64,000 nt of DNA from Plasmodium brasilianum (Eukaryota; Apicomplexa; Aconoidasida; Haemosporida; Plasmodiidae). Below are positions 41,435-54,329 of the stretch, piece after piece; the stretch's first letter is position 1, and every line of letters begins with the position of its first letter. The notes beneath the pieces were generated by a model. The model was not told the DNA's origin. It saw only the letters and a list, made by a program, of their open reading frames with translations, and ran no database searches. The translations under genes were made by a program, and so were the position numbers. The stretch spans positions 186,001 to 250,000 of the forward strand of contig NW_027122950.1 in the NCBI RefSeq assembly GCF_023973825.1, written 5' to 3'.

Positions 41435-44400
41435 GTTATAAATTATTAATAATTAATATGTTAAAAATTAGACTTCCCCATTTATTTTGTTCAAAAGTGC
41501 TTTTCTATTTATACATATGTTAAATGTAGATAAGAAAGGATTTGTTTTAGTATATTTTTAATTTTATAAAAAATAAGTATAGCAATTTATAGACACATTA
41601 CTTATTTATCAATGCCAATTTTAATAACAAAACATATATTTATTAGTTGGATAACTTTACTCATTTATCTTTAAGAATAAATTATAGTAGAACTATATAT
41701 ACTATATAAAATAAGTATTTTTAATTTAAAAAAAAAATTCAGTGAACATCAGAAATTTAACATTGATACAAAATGCAGCATATCATATTAAAAATAAGCA
41801 CTACGTAAAGTAATAACCTATATATTTATAATAGAATTCTATTAATCTCATAATATATAATGAATGGTATTTATATTAAAAATATATAAACTTTAATTTG
41901 CATTGAAAGGTTTATATAATATTGCTATTTAACTTTTAAAATATTCCATTCCGGCTGAATATAATTGTTATTTATATTTAAAATCAATAAAATTTATATT
42001 ATAAGAATATAGAATTTTAATAAACGAACTTTTTTATTTTGATTGTTTCTAAGAATATAAATATACTATTAATCATTTTCAATTTAATTTATATTAAATA
42101 TTTAAACTTCTTATAAAATGATAAAATATTATAAATTAGTAAATATAATATACGACAAATATGGTATATTTTATAGTACAAAATATGATAAGTATTTCAA
42201 ATTTTTAATAATTATAATTCTATTATTTTGAAGGATCTGGTATTTAATTGACCATATGATGGTTTCTGCTTTTCTTAATTTTGAGGTAGCTGTAAATTTA
42301 ACATATTAATTTATTGTATAACGATATATTCTCTATGTAATTTTAGGTTGTTGAAATAATGGTATAATTATATATTTGTAATAAAAGTAAATGTTAATAG
42401 CGCATTATATGGTACTAGAAAAATTTTCAGAAATATACTAAAATAACTCTTAAAAAAATAAAAATAAATTTAAGATTTATTTTTACATATTTAATATCAC
42501 AAAAATACATTTGTAAATTATATATATAATTTGTGTCTTTAATTTCTATAAAAGTATTACGTTATCGAAATAAATATATGATATTCTTTTTATTATTCAT
42601 ACATTTAATAATGATCATTAAATATCATTATGTATAATTTCCCAAATATATATTTTTACATATTTTATTTATTTTTGCTGCGAATTATACTAGTAACAGT
42701 ATATAATAGCACATTATTTAAAAAAAAATAAAACAAATTGGTAATCATTATTTTTTTGAATTACGTTTTAGCAGTAAAAAACTTAAATCACTATTTACAA
42801 AGTAAAATATATAATGTAAAGATTTTATATACTTTTTATTATTAGTTCATTTTTAATGAATAATTATATATATTTTTTTTAATATCTGGAAAAATATTAT
42901 TATATGTATTTCCATCACAAATTTCTAGTTCATCAGAATAAAAAAGTAAAATAGAAATCATCTAAAAAAATATTCCGAACATATGCATTAATTAGTTAAT
43001 TTTGTGAGATACTGTTTCACAGCAAAATACAATATACTCATATATATAAATGAAAAATTGCAAAAATTTTAAAAGCAATTGCATACAATATAACATATAT
43101 ATAATAGTTATAATTAAAATTGGCTCATAATGTTTTTGATAAAATATATATGTATCATACGTGTGAAATATTTTTAAAAGAACATTAAATTTACAACAAT
43201 TAAAATGACTAAAATATATTGTTTGCGTAACATGGAATGCATTTTAAGAAATTAGATATTTTATGCATATTCCATTAATCAAAGTATTATCATATATAAT
43301 CTCAATAAATACAAAAATTATTGTTTGAATTAAAAGAACTCATAAAAAGTAATAACCTAAATGAAAATGAAACACAATGTAGTTAAAAATTTTTGTATAA
43401 ATTAATTAATTTCTATATTTATTACATAATTACGTATATATTAAGTGGTTCTTTGCATATGAATTATTATTAAGAATTCATTAATATATTTATTTTAAAA
43501 CCATTTGTGTAATCATAATAATAAAAAAATAAACAATAGCTTATAATTCCTTTGTGCTAAAGATATATATATGCAATAAACATAAAACAAAATAAAAAAA
43601 AAAATTAATAAAAATTCCTCTTATATGACACAATTAAATCAAAAGAAAAAAAAAATATAAAATATATATAGCAACTATTTCATTATATAAATTTATTAAT
43701 TCTCAATATATTTTTTCTAATTTAACAAAAAAAATTGTGTAAATTATAATGAAAAAAGTAATAAAATTATTTTAGCATCTACAAGTATATTAAAAAAGAG
43801 AATTTTATTATACTTATGTATAAACGAATGGTAGAAGCTTTTTCAATTTTTTTGTTCAAAAAGATTTTCATATATTATGTCATTATTTGGAACATATTAT
43901 TTTGTGGGCTTATAAAATTATAATGAGTTATTTAGAAATATTACCTAAAAAAAACATATAGAAATTTATATATGCAACTCTATTTTATCTTTTTATTAAT
44001 GCATTAATATGTAACAAAGTATATAAGGATGAGATATTAAAAAGTAAGTATTAATTTTAGAGTACTCTACTATATCCTTTTATTATAATTTTATAATGTG
44101 AAAATAGTAAAAAATGTACTGTTAATATATTTTAAAACTTAAGACATTAACTTATGTTATATTTGTTCATTTCAACATTATTATGAAATGATATATTTTT
44201 AAATATAGTAATTATAAAGGAACTATTTTGTTATAATAAAAACTTATAATATATTTTAAATATTACAATTGTAATTATAAAAAAGTTTTTTAAGCAGTTA
44301 TTATTTTTTATCTTATTTAGGATCATTTATTAATATGTATAACAATAACTCTTGCTTTATAAATTTTCCGAATTTGTATAAATAAAGTTTCTTTAATATT

Positions 44401-44965
44401 CATTTATCTAATTTTAATAAAAATATATATATGTATATACTATTTTATAATAAGCCCTTATATCGATTTTATGGAATAATTTTATTAATATAGTACTAAA
44501 TATAAAAGAGAATTAATTATTATTGGTAAAGAAAATATTAAAAAAACGAAATTGATTGATACATATATTAAAGAATTATTAAAAAAAATAATATAATAAA
44601 ATATTATGATATAGTGCAAAATATTAATGGAAAAGTGAATTAATCTTATAAAAAAGTTATTCACAAAATAATACACTATGAGCTAATATTAAAATGTCAT
44701 TTTAGAATTCTGAACTTATTTTTCATTTGTTCTATTTCAAAATTTTAAATGATTATTTTATTTGATAATATCAGTGCTATGGATTTTTAATTATAAATAA
44801 TAATTAACTAATTTTTTTTACTAAGGAATATTTATTTAATTCTTATAATTAATATAGTGAGATACATAATATGTCATTAATAACTGTATTTTTATTTTTT
44901 ATATATAGCTAATTCAATACTTCGAATGGTAAAAATTCTTTTTATTTCAATTTTTTGAAGCAATA
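41435..44965. other. Intergenic, no gene seen
   Basis: 3.5 kb of A+T-rich sequence up to the + strand pir gene; its distal end should contain that gene's promoter. The frame 44485-44676 (-) is low-complexity and unsupported. Confidence 0.5.
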
Positions 44966-46746
44966 ATGTCGACTTCAAATGAGGATAAATGGGTACATAT
45001 TAATTTTTAATTAAAAAGTGTATTAACACTTTATAAATTTAGTATTTTTTTATGAAAACAAAATATATATCCATAATTTTAAAAGAAATTGTAAATATAT
45101 ATATATATATATATATATATAATTCATTAGGTTTGTTTAATTTTTAGGATAAAATTTTAGTGGGATCACCTTCATATAATTTATATAATAAATTCGACAA
45201 TAACGTTGAGGGAGACAAATATAAGGATTCTTGTAGTGCTTTCGAAGAAAAAGGGGATAGCAGTAAAAATGAAGGTTATGAATTGTGTAGAAAAATTGCA
45301 AGAAATTCAGATCATTTACCTGAATATAGTGATACAGATAAATTTACTATTCACTGTTCGCACTATAGATATTGGGCATACCAAAATATTAAGAAGTTCC
45401 TAGAGAATAATTTGGGAAACGATAATGGAGCTTCCTATATTAGTAAATTTATGAAAGCTCGAGACAGTATTAATCAAGCCTATAATTCATTTTACTGTCA
45501 GTATGATCTTAGAAATGATAATGCAACAGATGTGTTAAAAGATAGGTTAGAAGAAAAATATTTGTATGATTATTTTCGTAATTATGATAGTATTAAATCT
45601 TATAAAACATGTAATATATTAGAATTCATTAAATATAAAGAATACCTTGAACATATCGATAAACTATATAAAAAGTATAAAAATGAAAAATACTGTTGCG
45701 AAGATTCATGGTATTCTTGTCCAAATTATTTTAATTGTTATGAGGGATTTGATCCAACTAAACTTTTATCTGTATTAAATTCTAAAGGAAAGAAAAATTG
45801 TGATAATTTAAAAAGTTTAGAAGATTCTTTAGCATCCGGTATGGCCAAGGGTTCTAGTTCCCAAACAGATATAAAAGATTCAATTTTTATTTTTTATTGC
45901 ACAGATTTTAAAGAAGAACTTTCAGTTAACGGACGTACCGGTGAAAGAAGAAATGATGATAAAAGTGTATGTCATTTTTTTCCAATTTCTTCTGAATCTC
46001 GTAGTAAGCCATCCTTAACAGGAGTTCAAACTTCTACTAATTTACATTTTTCTGGAACGGTTCTTCAAGAACAACCTTTAGATAGTAACAAATCAAGACA
46101 AGAAACTACAAAAATAAGTGAAATTCCTGGAAGAAAAGATCAAGCACCGCCTGAAAATTCATTAGAAAGAGAAAAAGTTAAACAAACGCAAGAACAGGAG
46201 ACTTGTCCTGGGTACCAATTAGAAAAAGATGCACCAAAATTCTGTAAAGAGGCAAATGTACGAGAAATAGGAACTCTCGGAGGAAGATGGAATGAATATT
46301 CTCCCCATAAAAGAGTTAGATTCACACGAAGCATTGAAGGTTTTTATTCTCATTCTTTAGTAAATAAAACTGATATTATTAGGAACACTTTTTTCCGAGT
46401 TGGTATTGCATTTGCTTTGGCTGTTGGAATAATTTTTATTATTTTCCTTTATTATAAAGTAAATTATAGATTCTCTATAAAATGAAATATATATTAATTT
46501 ACTATTTTATGTTTCTATTGAATTATATAATTATAAAACAAATGTATTCATTATGCTTCGTATTATTTATTTTTATATTAGTTCACACCTTTTGGACGAC
46601 ATTTAAGAAAAAAGCCATCCAGGAATAAACGAATTGATGATGATGTTGATATATCATACTTGCGGCAGTTTAAAATACGTGCACCAAAAACGGTAAATAG
46701 AAATAGAGGTAGTACAAGATTACAATTTGCTTATTATTCTAGGTGA
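44966..46746 (+). CDS. PIR protein, long form
   Basis: Exons are 44966-44992 (M-S-T-S-N-E-D-K-W), 45148-46458 and 46582-46746, phase-0 GT-AG introns, 500 residues. The middle exon starts D-K-I-L-V-G-S-P-S-Y-N-L-Y-N-K-F-D, upstream of the in-frame GTG at 45160. It shows the pir landmarks: Y-E-L-C-R-K-I-A-R-N, H-C-S-H-Y-R-Y-W-A-Y-Q-N-I, paired Cys near K-Y-C-C-E-D-S-W-Y-S-C-P-N-Y-F, and a membrane span near 424-443 (V-G-I-A-F-A-L-A-V-G-I-I). It stops at Y-Y-K, where the splice leads to F-T-P-F-G-R-H-L-R-K-K, a classic pir last exon. A Ser/Thr/Glu/Gln-rich stretch of over 100 residues before the membrane span makes it about 170 residues longer than the - strand copy. Skipping the second intron would give a short false tail (V-N-Y-R-F-S-I-K). 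Role and location as for other PIR proteins; function unknown. Confidence 0.92.
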
Positions 46747-49700
46747 AACCATATTTGATTACTTCAAATAAAAGTCAAAATGATTTAGCGAATGAATAAT
46801 GAAAAGCAAACATGGAGAAGTTATAAATGTATTTATATATAGTAAGAGAAAAAATAAAAGAAAATTGAATGAAATACAGTTAATACGTAATGTAAATATT
46901 TATAATATACAATGGGTATACAAAAGATTATCCAAGTATTGCGCTTATATATGTGAAAAGTATGCAGCAAAAAGCCTAAAATAAAAAATAATCGAACACA
47001 GAAAATTAGAGTAAATTTATATATAAAATAAAAAACATAGAAATTTATGAAACATATATTGATATCAGAAGCAGAGTAAGTAGTATGAATATCATATAAA
47101 AAAAAAAAAAAAGAGGAAAAGAAAAGTATACTTAAGAATTTATAAAACGTATTACATAAATAATTATATATTTTATGAATCTAAAATAATTTAAGATAAA
47201 TTAATATATATGGAAAAAACACGATACTATAAGGAAATATACAAAAAGTTTGTTGTAATTAAGAAGTAGGAATTTTATAAAAGCATAGTGTGTATGAATT
47301 ATATATAGTGAATGTATTTGAATGAATAATAATAGAATAAACAGTTTAAAAATAAATAGGAAGGTAACGATATATATACTATCTATATTTAGGTACATTT
47401 TTAGAAAGGTAAATAGCTAATTTTAAGAATTAAGTTTGGGCTTTTAGAATTTTTTTTTTATATTTGTCTTTTAATTATATAAATGTAATAACTGAAATAC
47501 TTTACTTTATATTAATATTATCATTAATTTTGTTTTAATTTACGTTATATAAGTAAAATAATATATATTCTATAAAATTCTTATACTAAATTTGACATAG
47601 ATGCATTACATATGTGAATAAAATAAAAAATATTATGAATTATGTTAATATAACTTTTACATTAAAAATATCCAAATAATTCCTTTATTTAAATGAATAC
47701 AATTGCTATTACGAGAAAGTTACCTCTTAGTTTTGGCAAAATATATACCTTTTTTTATAATATATATCATAATATAAGATGAATGAGGATTTTATTATTA
47801 AAAAAAATGAAAAGAAGGGAATTATAAATGCCGTGAACCAACTCATATATATAGTTACTTTATTATAATATATTTAATAAAGATAATAATATATAAGAAT
47901 GAAATTTCGCAATATACATGTAATACCGGCATATCTTAATAGTCTATGATACATTAAAAAATATATTGCTGAAAACATTTAATAGTCAGTTAATTTTATA
48001 TAAGGTATTAAAATATTACAAATATCATTATGCTTATTTTTAGTAATGCATATAAAATAGAGTTAGATATTGCATTAGATACATCTGAAAAATGCGGATA
48101 ACTTGTTGTATATAATATATATAACAAATCATGTTAATAATGTACTTACTAAAAAATGAAAAAATACATATTTTATTTATAATAAGCATTAATTTTTTAT
48201 TTTACCATCATTATTTCAGAAAATTATAATTTTCAATTAAACTCATAGCATTATTCCTAAATGTAAATTTTCCAATTGTATCTATTTAAATGTTTTTTTT
48301 TTTTTTAATTAAATATATATATATATATGATAAATTTAACGAAAGGGAAAAAGAAATAAAAACAGTAATTTGTGAGAAAAATACATGATTATCAGCATAA
48401 TCGAAATTTATATTTGTTTAAATATATCAGGAATGTATGTACATATTCATTTTTTTTACCATTTTATCTTATAACAGATATTTGCTTAGTTTTTATAACA
48501 CAGAATTAAATCAGGAATTTCATACGTATACTAATAAAATAGTAAATAAATGTATGATCTAGAATATTGATGTTGTATTGTAATAATCAATATTAATAAT
48601 CTCCTACATGAAGCCCTAAAAACAAAAAGAATTGTACTAGTATATCTTGGTAATATTTTTGCCATAATTTGTACTATATATTACCCCTTTTAGATACATA
48701 TGTGTACTATTTACAGATAAAAATATAATTTTATAATATTTATAACATTTAATATTGAAAAAAAGAAAGAAAAAATTGTAAAACATATTAAAAATTTTCT
48801 TAGAAATAGATTGATACTTTTATGCGCATTTATCCAAATATTAATTTTAATTTATCTAAATTGAACAACATATTTTCAAAACAGTAAAATAATTATTCCT
48901 TTTTATTGTCTACTATATACTTTTCTAAATATGCAAATCATGTAATGAATTAAAAAATTATTAGTTTTAATTTTTTGGTTAAATTATAACTTACAAAAGT
49001 TCTTTTTAAAAAATGATAGAACATTAAAATGTGAAATTCTCGTACATAAATTAGACCACACGTTTTATGATTTGTCTCTTTGTAACTAATCACTAAATGC
49101 AAAATATAATTTAAGATTTTAATTATTGTATATCATAACATTTAAAATAATTAAAGACGTGATAGCACTATTATGATATAATATGTGAATACAAATAATT
49201 TTTTACTTAAGTTTATGTTATTAAAATGAGAAAGAATATAATTTCAAAAAATTACTAATCATTAATATAATATTATATAAATTCACATATTTAAGATCAT
49301 ATTACTGATGCGGTAAAAATATCTATAGAGCAATAATACTAAGTACTGAGAATTTGCGAATGTTTATTTATGTGTAATAGTGTTATGTAAAAAAACTTAT
49401 ATATCTTTAAACTGCATTAACGCATTATACAGTAGTTAATTGAATTCCATTATAAATTTATTATTTACTTTTATTAAGTAGTTATTATTTAGGTTTGGAA
49501 AAAATGCGTAATTTTTTTATGATACATACTAGTATAAGATTAACATTAATTAAAAAAAGTATTAGCTTGATTTTGCTAATAAAATATATATATAATATCT
49601 TTTTATTATATATATTTTATTTTTTAAAAAAAGCATTAATTCCTATAACTACAAATTTTATAAAATACAATGATAATTTGTTTTCAGCTCTTCATTTAAA

Positions 49701-50453
49701 TATAAAATATTATATATTCTGAAACTGAAATTAAGCAATTAGTAATGCATTCTTTAAAGTAAAAAAATATTGGTATATAAGGATTATTGCATTAATGTAC
49801 CTGGCGAATTAAACTATATATATGTTATAAAGATATTTAAAGTATATATATTTTTTATTATATATTTTCTATAAAACTTCTTTTTTAGTATAAATATTAT
49901 GTTGTCTTTTAAATAAAAAAGTGTTTGTGTCAAGGGAACAAAATTCTTTACGTTACTATAAATTTAAAACAAGACGCATTTATTATTAATTTAAAACTAA
50001 TAATACATTGTTTTAGTTACAAAAAAAATTAATCATTTTTCTATAAAAAAATCTTGCAATATAGGAAGAAGCATTTTTTTTTTCAAATATGAGTTTTCAT
50101 ACTTCAATAAAATTATATCAATTGTTTTATTATATATTAATTTTTAGCTTAAATATACATTCTTCATAAGAATCTAATTTAATAAACATATTTGTGTATA
50201 TATTAGGCCCATAATATGCAACTAATATGAAGCAATAATATAAAATAAAATTTTAAAAATATCAAAATGTTCATAATGACGAAAAAATGAATAATTAAAA
50301 TTTTTTTTTCTTCTGTATAAAAAAGAATAATTACTCATATATGTATTTATAAAATTATAATAATTATAGGCATATTTTATAAAAATATATTCTATAAAAA
50401 TATTATAGATATAAGTTAATGTTGTTAACTTACAGAGAAATGTTTATTTCTAA
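46747..50453. other. Intergenic, no gene seen
   Basis: A+T-rich. Small frames at 46799-46984 (+), 47201-47398 (-) and 49495-49722 (+) have no intron, signal or family motif. A pure A run lies near 47098-47111 and a T run near 48292-48306. Confidence 0.45.
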
Positions 50454-51321
50454 TTACTCATTTAAATTAGCCATTAACTTAATTTTTTTATATTTTTCAT
50501 TATTTATTAAGAGCTTATATAACGCTATTAGAAGTATGACAGATAATATAACCATTAATATCCCAAATGATATTAAGAAAAAATATTCTTTCGCTCCATT
50601 CAAGACACCTTCTACCGCAGTCCATACTGTTTCCAATCCTAATGAATTTTTAATCGAATCCCCTGCAGTTTTCAAGTATTTAAAATGTTGTAATATTGGC
50701 AATCCAATTGCGAACAAGAAAAAAAGGAAAATCATAAAAGCTCCATATCTGTATTTTCTGAATTTTATTTTTTTTAAAGCTATATCACAAATTCTCCTTT
50801 TTATTTCAAGTAAATCATCATAGTCTTTTTTCTTAATTAATTTTTTTTCAAAATGGAAGTGTTTACCGTCAAACATCCCATTATCATAATCTATAATTTC
50901 AGTATAGTATTGCGCCTTATTTAGTGGACTTCTATTAGACTGACTGTTTTTTCCTTCGTTCATATTTCCACTGAATGTTTTTTCCTCTTTTAAACATGAA
51001 ATATTTGAATCCTTATTCTGTTTATATTTAGCTAGTAAACGATAACTTCTTGAGTCCATTCTTCTATATGGTGTGCAATTATTATCTAAAAAATTTTTAA
51101 AAGTACTCTAAAAATATTATGTTAATATATATTATTTCATACAATAAAAAATCTAACAATAATAAACATTATTAAAAAAAATAAAACACGAAAAATATAA
51201 AATTTACAGAAATCCATATATAATATTATCATACTGTATCACAATAACAATGACATATCCAACTTAAAATCATAAACGCAGAAATTTTGAAAAATAAGGT
51301 GGAATTAATTTTTTGTTCCAT
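50454..51321 (-). CDS. fam-m-type exported membrane protein
   Basis: Exon 1 is 51321-51235 (29 codons, M-E-Q-K-I-N-S-T-L-F, then F-M-I-L-S-W-I-C), exon 2 is 51107-50454, phase 0 with a GT-AG intron, 246 residues. The PEXEL-like R-L-L-A-K has its Arg at residue 52, as in the left-end fam-m-type gene. The shared block N-G-M-F-D-G-K-H-F-H-F-E-K-K and K-K-D-Y-D-D-L-L-E is intact. Two hydrophobic segments follow (around A-F-M-I-F-L-F-F-L-F-A-I and F-L-I-S-F-G-I-L-M-V-I-L), and the end is N-N-E-K-Y-K-K-I-K-L. The open frame on the opposite strand at 50419-50823 is only the shadow of this gene. A ruined fam-l-type copy lies about 2 kb upstream on the same strand, so the left-end doublet is mirrored here. 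The fam-m versus fam-l name is from memory. Confidence 0.9.
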
Positions 51322-52991
51322 TGTATAGATTATAAATATACATATATATTCAGCAAGGGAAAAATTAATAACTATTTATTTTACTGCTTATTATGGGGGA
51401 TGCTATATTTATTTTTAAAACAATTTGTTTTTATTACTTCATAAATATTTAATAAAATATATATAATGATCATGTATTTCACAGGGTACACAAAGAAAAA
51501 AACTTTAAAAATATTTAAAAAATTCTTAATGTTAATGATATATAAAAAAAAAAATAACTAACATTCATTAAAATAAAATATGTCTATTTATAAATATTCA
51601 AAATATATTATATATTTATTTACTCTAAATAACTGGTTAAATAATATATGTATTAATTTTTTTTCATAAAAAGCAAAAAAAAAAATATATGATTTATTAT
51701 TATACGAAAATATTTAGTTTACATAGCATGCAGAATGTAGAGAATATATATATTATATAATGCTCTTCATATTAAAAATATAATTGCTAATTTTAAAAAG
51801 GATATTCTTTAAATAATTCTAATTTTATAAAGATATATTTCAATAAATTAATATTCCTAAAATATATTATTTATTGAAATATAGTAATAGAAAAAGAAAA
51901 TTTCTTTTGTGAAGCCTGTTATGTTACATATAGAAATTGCATTACTTATTGAGTAAACACGGGTATTTTTTTATAAGCTATAATATAATTTTTAAAAATC
52001 AAGTTTTTAATATAATATTATATAATCTATGAAAAAATACGTATAATATAATGATGTATAAAATCTGATTTTTTATTTTATTTCCATAATTTTTAAAAAT
52101 TTTAATTCTAAATTAAGATTAATTTATAATGTTATTTCTATAAAAAAAATATTCATATTCAAATAATTTATTTTTTTTTAATTAATAATATATATTTAGA
52201 AGATATATGAATAGTAAACATAATTTTAAATGTACTATTAATATTCTAATTAGAAATATTTTTAATTTTTCTATGCTGATATGACCATATGTACATGCCT
52301 CATTTTCTGTATATAATATGTGGAAAGTTGCAAAGGAAAAAATATGGATACGTTATTTCACCTATTTAATGATTATATTTAAAGAGTATGTAAATGTAAT
52401 AACTAAAACTTATATTCAAATTATAATTTTCATTTGAGTCTATGAAAAATAATATTTAATATTTGAAAATTACCCAATAAAATGCTGTAGAAAAAAACTT
52501 ACAAATTATATTTATTTAATTAAGCATTTAAAAAAATATATACTTTTTAAAAATAACTTGTACTTATCCATAAGAAAAAAAAATGATAAGTATTTATATA
52601 TTATCTACAAAAAGATAATTGTTTTTTTTACATATTTTATTTGTTAATTTAATCTTTAAAAGAATAAAATGTCTGTATTTCTTGTATTTATATACTTACG
52701 TTATCATATATATTTAATTCGTTTATTAAAAATTTAATTTACAACACAATTAATATGAATAATTAAGTAGTAATTTATTTGAAATCTTAAATGATTGTAA
52801 GGATATATAATTCATAATCCATATAAGAATTATAAATAATTAATAAGAATAATTTATTAATATGCATTTATATATACATATATAATGTACAAAAAAGGCG
52901 ATGTCCGTGAAAAAGGTATTTAAATTAATACACTTTATATCATGTTCCACATAGAGTACAACTTATAGAATATTAAATTTCATATATAACT

Positions 52992-53025
<34 letters not shown>

Positions 53026-53264
53026 CAATATAACGAATTATATTCACTTCTTTTCATTGAATACAAAATAAGATACGTTTATTTTTTATTTAAAACTAAG
53101 AATATATTTTTTCACTGCTGTCTGTAAAAAATGCCATATATATATTGGGATATATATAAAATTAAAGATATTAGGATTATGTTTAATATGATTAAAAATA
53201 TTGTATCAATTACTACATATTAGGAAATTCTTTAAGAATATATATATATTCCTTACTATGTATT
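51322..53264. other. Spacer of the right doublet, with AT microsatellite
   Basis: About 1.9 kb upstream of the fam-m-type gene, including its promoter. It contains an AT dinucleotide run of roughly 29 bases near 52995-53023. No coding relic recognised. Confidence 0.5.
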
Positions 53265-53880
53265 TTATCTTTTGCTGAACTTGATTTTTTTATATTTTTT
53301 AACTTTATTATGGTAATAAAAAAACGTTGAATATGAAAGCAATGCCTAACATAATGAAAGTTATGAAAAATATTATTGTTCCAATTTAATGTCTTAGAAC
53401 ATAAATTTTTCCTTTAGTGTAATCTTCATCTAAAGAACACGATAAGCATGACAAACTATCTTTTAACTTTTCTGATGAAGTTAACAATATTCATTTATTT
53501 TACTCTACTAATTGAGTATTAATGCTTCATAATTCAGCAAACATATTTTCTTATATACGAAATGCTATGTTAAATGTATTGTGGGTATTATTAATAATAA
53601 AAGTAAAATAATTCTTAATCCGTACTTTTTAAGTGTTATTTTTTTGTAAGTCTTATTACTAACAGTCTTTTTTTCCTTAAAAAAATCTATATAATCGAGT
53701 TCTTTGAATATTTCTTTCTCCATGTAGCAATATTTTTATTGTTTCAAAAATATAAGAATTATTTTACTTATCGTGTTTATTATGATGCGTATTCTTTAAC
53801 GAATTTTCATCTGATGCTTTTATTTTTACATTTTTTCTCATTATTAGTTGTATTTTTTTTTTTTTTTTTTTCGGTGTATC
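53265..53880 (-). pseudogene. fam-l-type gene, degenerate
   Basis: On the - strand, a fam-l-type second exon can be followed in pieces. N-N-E-K-K-C-K-N-K and a Ser-rich stretch come first, then N-N-S-Y-I-F-E-T-I-K. After a frameshift comes M-E-K-E-I-F-K-E-L-D-Y-I-D-F-F-K, then T-V-S-N-K-T-Y-K-K-I and K-K-Y-G-L-R-I-I-L-L. Stop-filled sequence follows, and finally I-M-L-G-I-A-F-I-F-N-V-F-F-Y-Y-H-N-K-V-K-K-Y-K-K-I-K-F with a stop at 53267-53265. These line up in order with the left-end fam-l-type gene. The first exon and the PEXEL region are not recognisable. The copy is clearly dead, with several stops and frameshifts, and lies between the relic STP1 exon and the intact fam-m-type gene, all on the same strand. 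Confidence 0.83.
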
Positions 53881-54329
53881 TTACTTTTTGTTTTTCACAT
53901 GAACTGTTGTTGCACAAACATATTAATATAATCATATATAAGGATTGTTTAATATAGAATATAAATCGTAATTAATTGTGGGTAATTGTCTTGGAGTATC
54001 TTCACACATTCTATATTGTTTTCTTCTAATTCCTTTTTGTATTCTGAAGATGAAGATTCTATTATTCGTATATACTAAATTTTGTGTATTCCCGTTTTTT
54101 TTTCTATTCATTGTGTTCCGTATATAATTCTTTATAATTTTTCTTTTAGATTATGTTTTCATATATATATATTTTTTTTTATCAGGAACAATATTTAGTT
54201 AACTTAAGTCATTATTTCTATCTATTATTTACTTTTACATAATTTCTTCTAATAATAACTTTGATATACTTTTATCTTCTTTCTATATCGTATTTTCTTT
54301 TAAAATTTTTTATATTAAAAAAATACTTA
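53881..54329. other. Coding-like scrap between two relics
   Basis: On the - strand, about 54060 down to 53940 reads as an open, coding-like stretch (S-E-Y-K-K-E-L-E-E-N-N, then C-V-K-I-L-Q-D-N-Y in one frame). Its family is not recognised. It could be the eroded 3' end of the STP1 relic or the start of the fam-l relic. Confidence 0.35.

Noticed and set aside
46459..46485. PIR ending in the short tail after 46458
   Set aside because: It reads through a GT donor. Splicing to 46582 gives the conserved pir last exon.
50419..50823. Open frame on the + strand, 134 codons
   Set aside because: Antisense shadow of the fam-m-type gene.
52995..53023. AT run considered as a special element
   Set aside because: Ordinary dinucleotide microsatellite; another lies in the first intron of the + strand pir (about 45095-45121).
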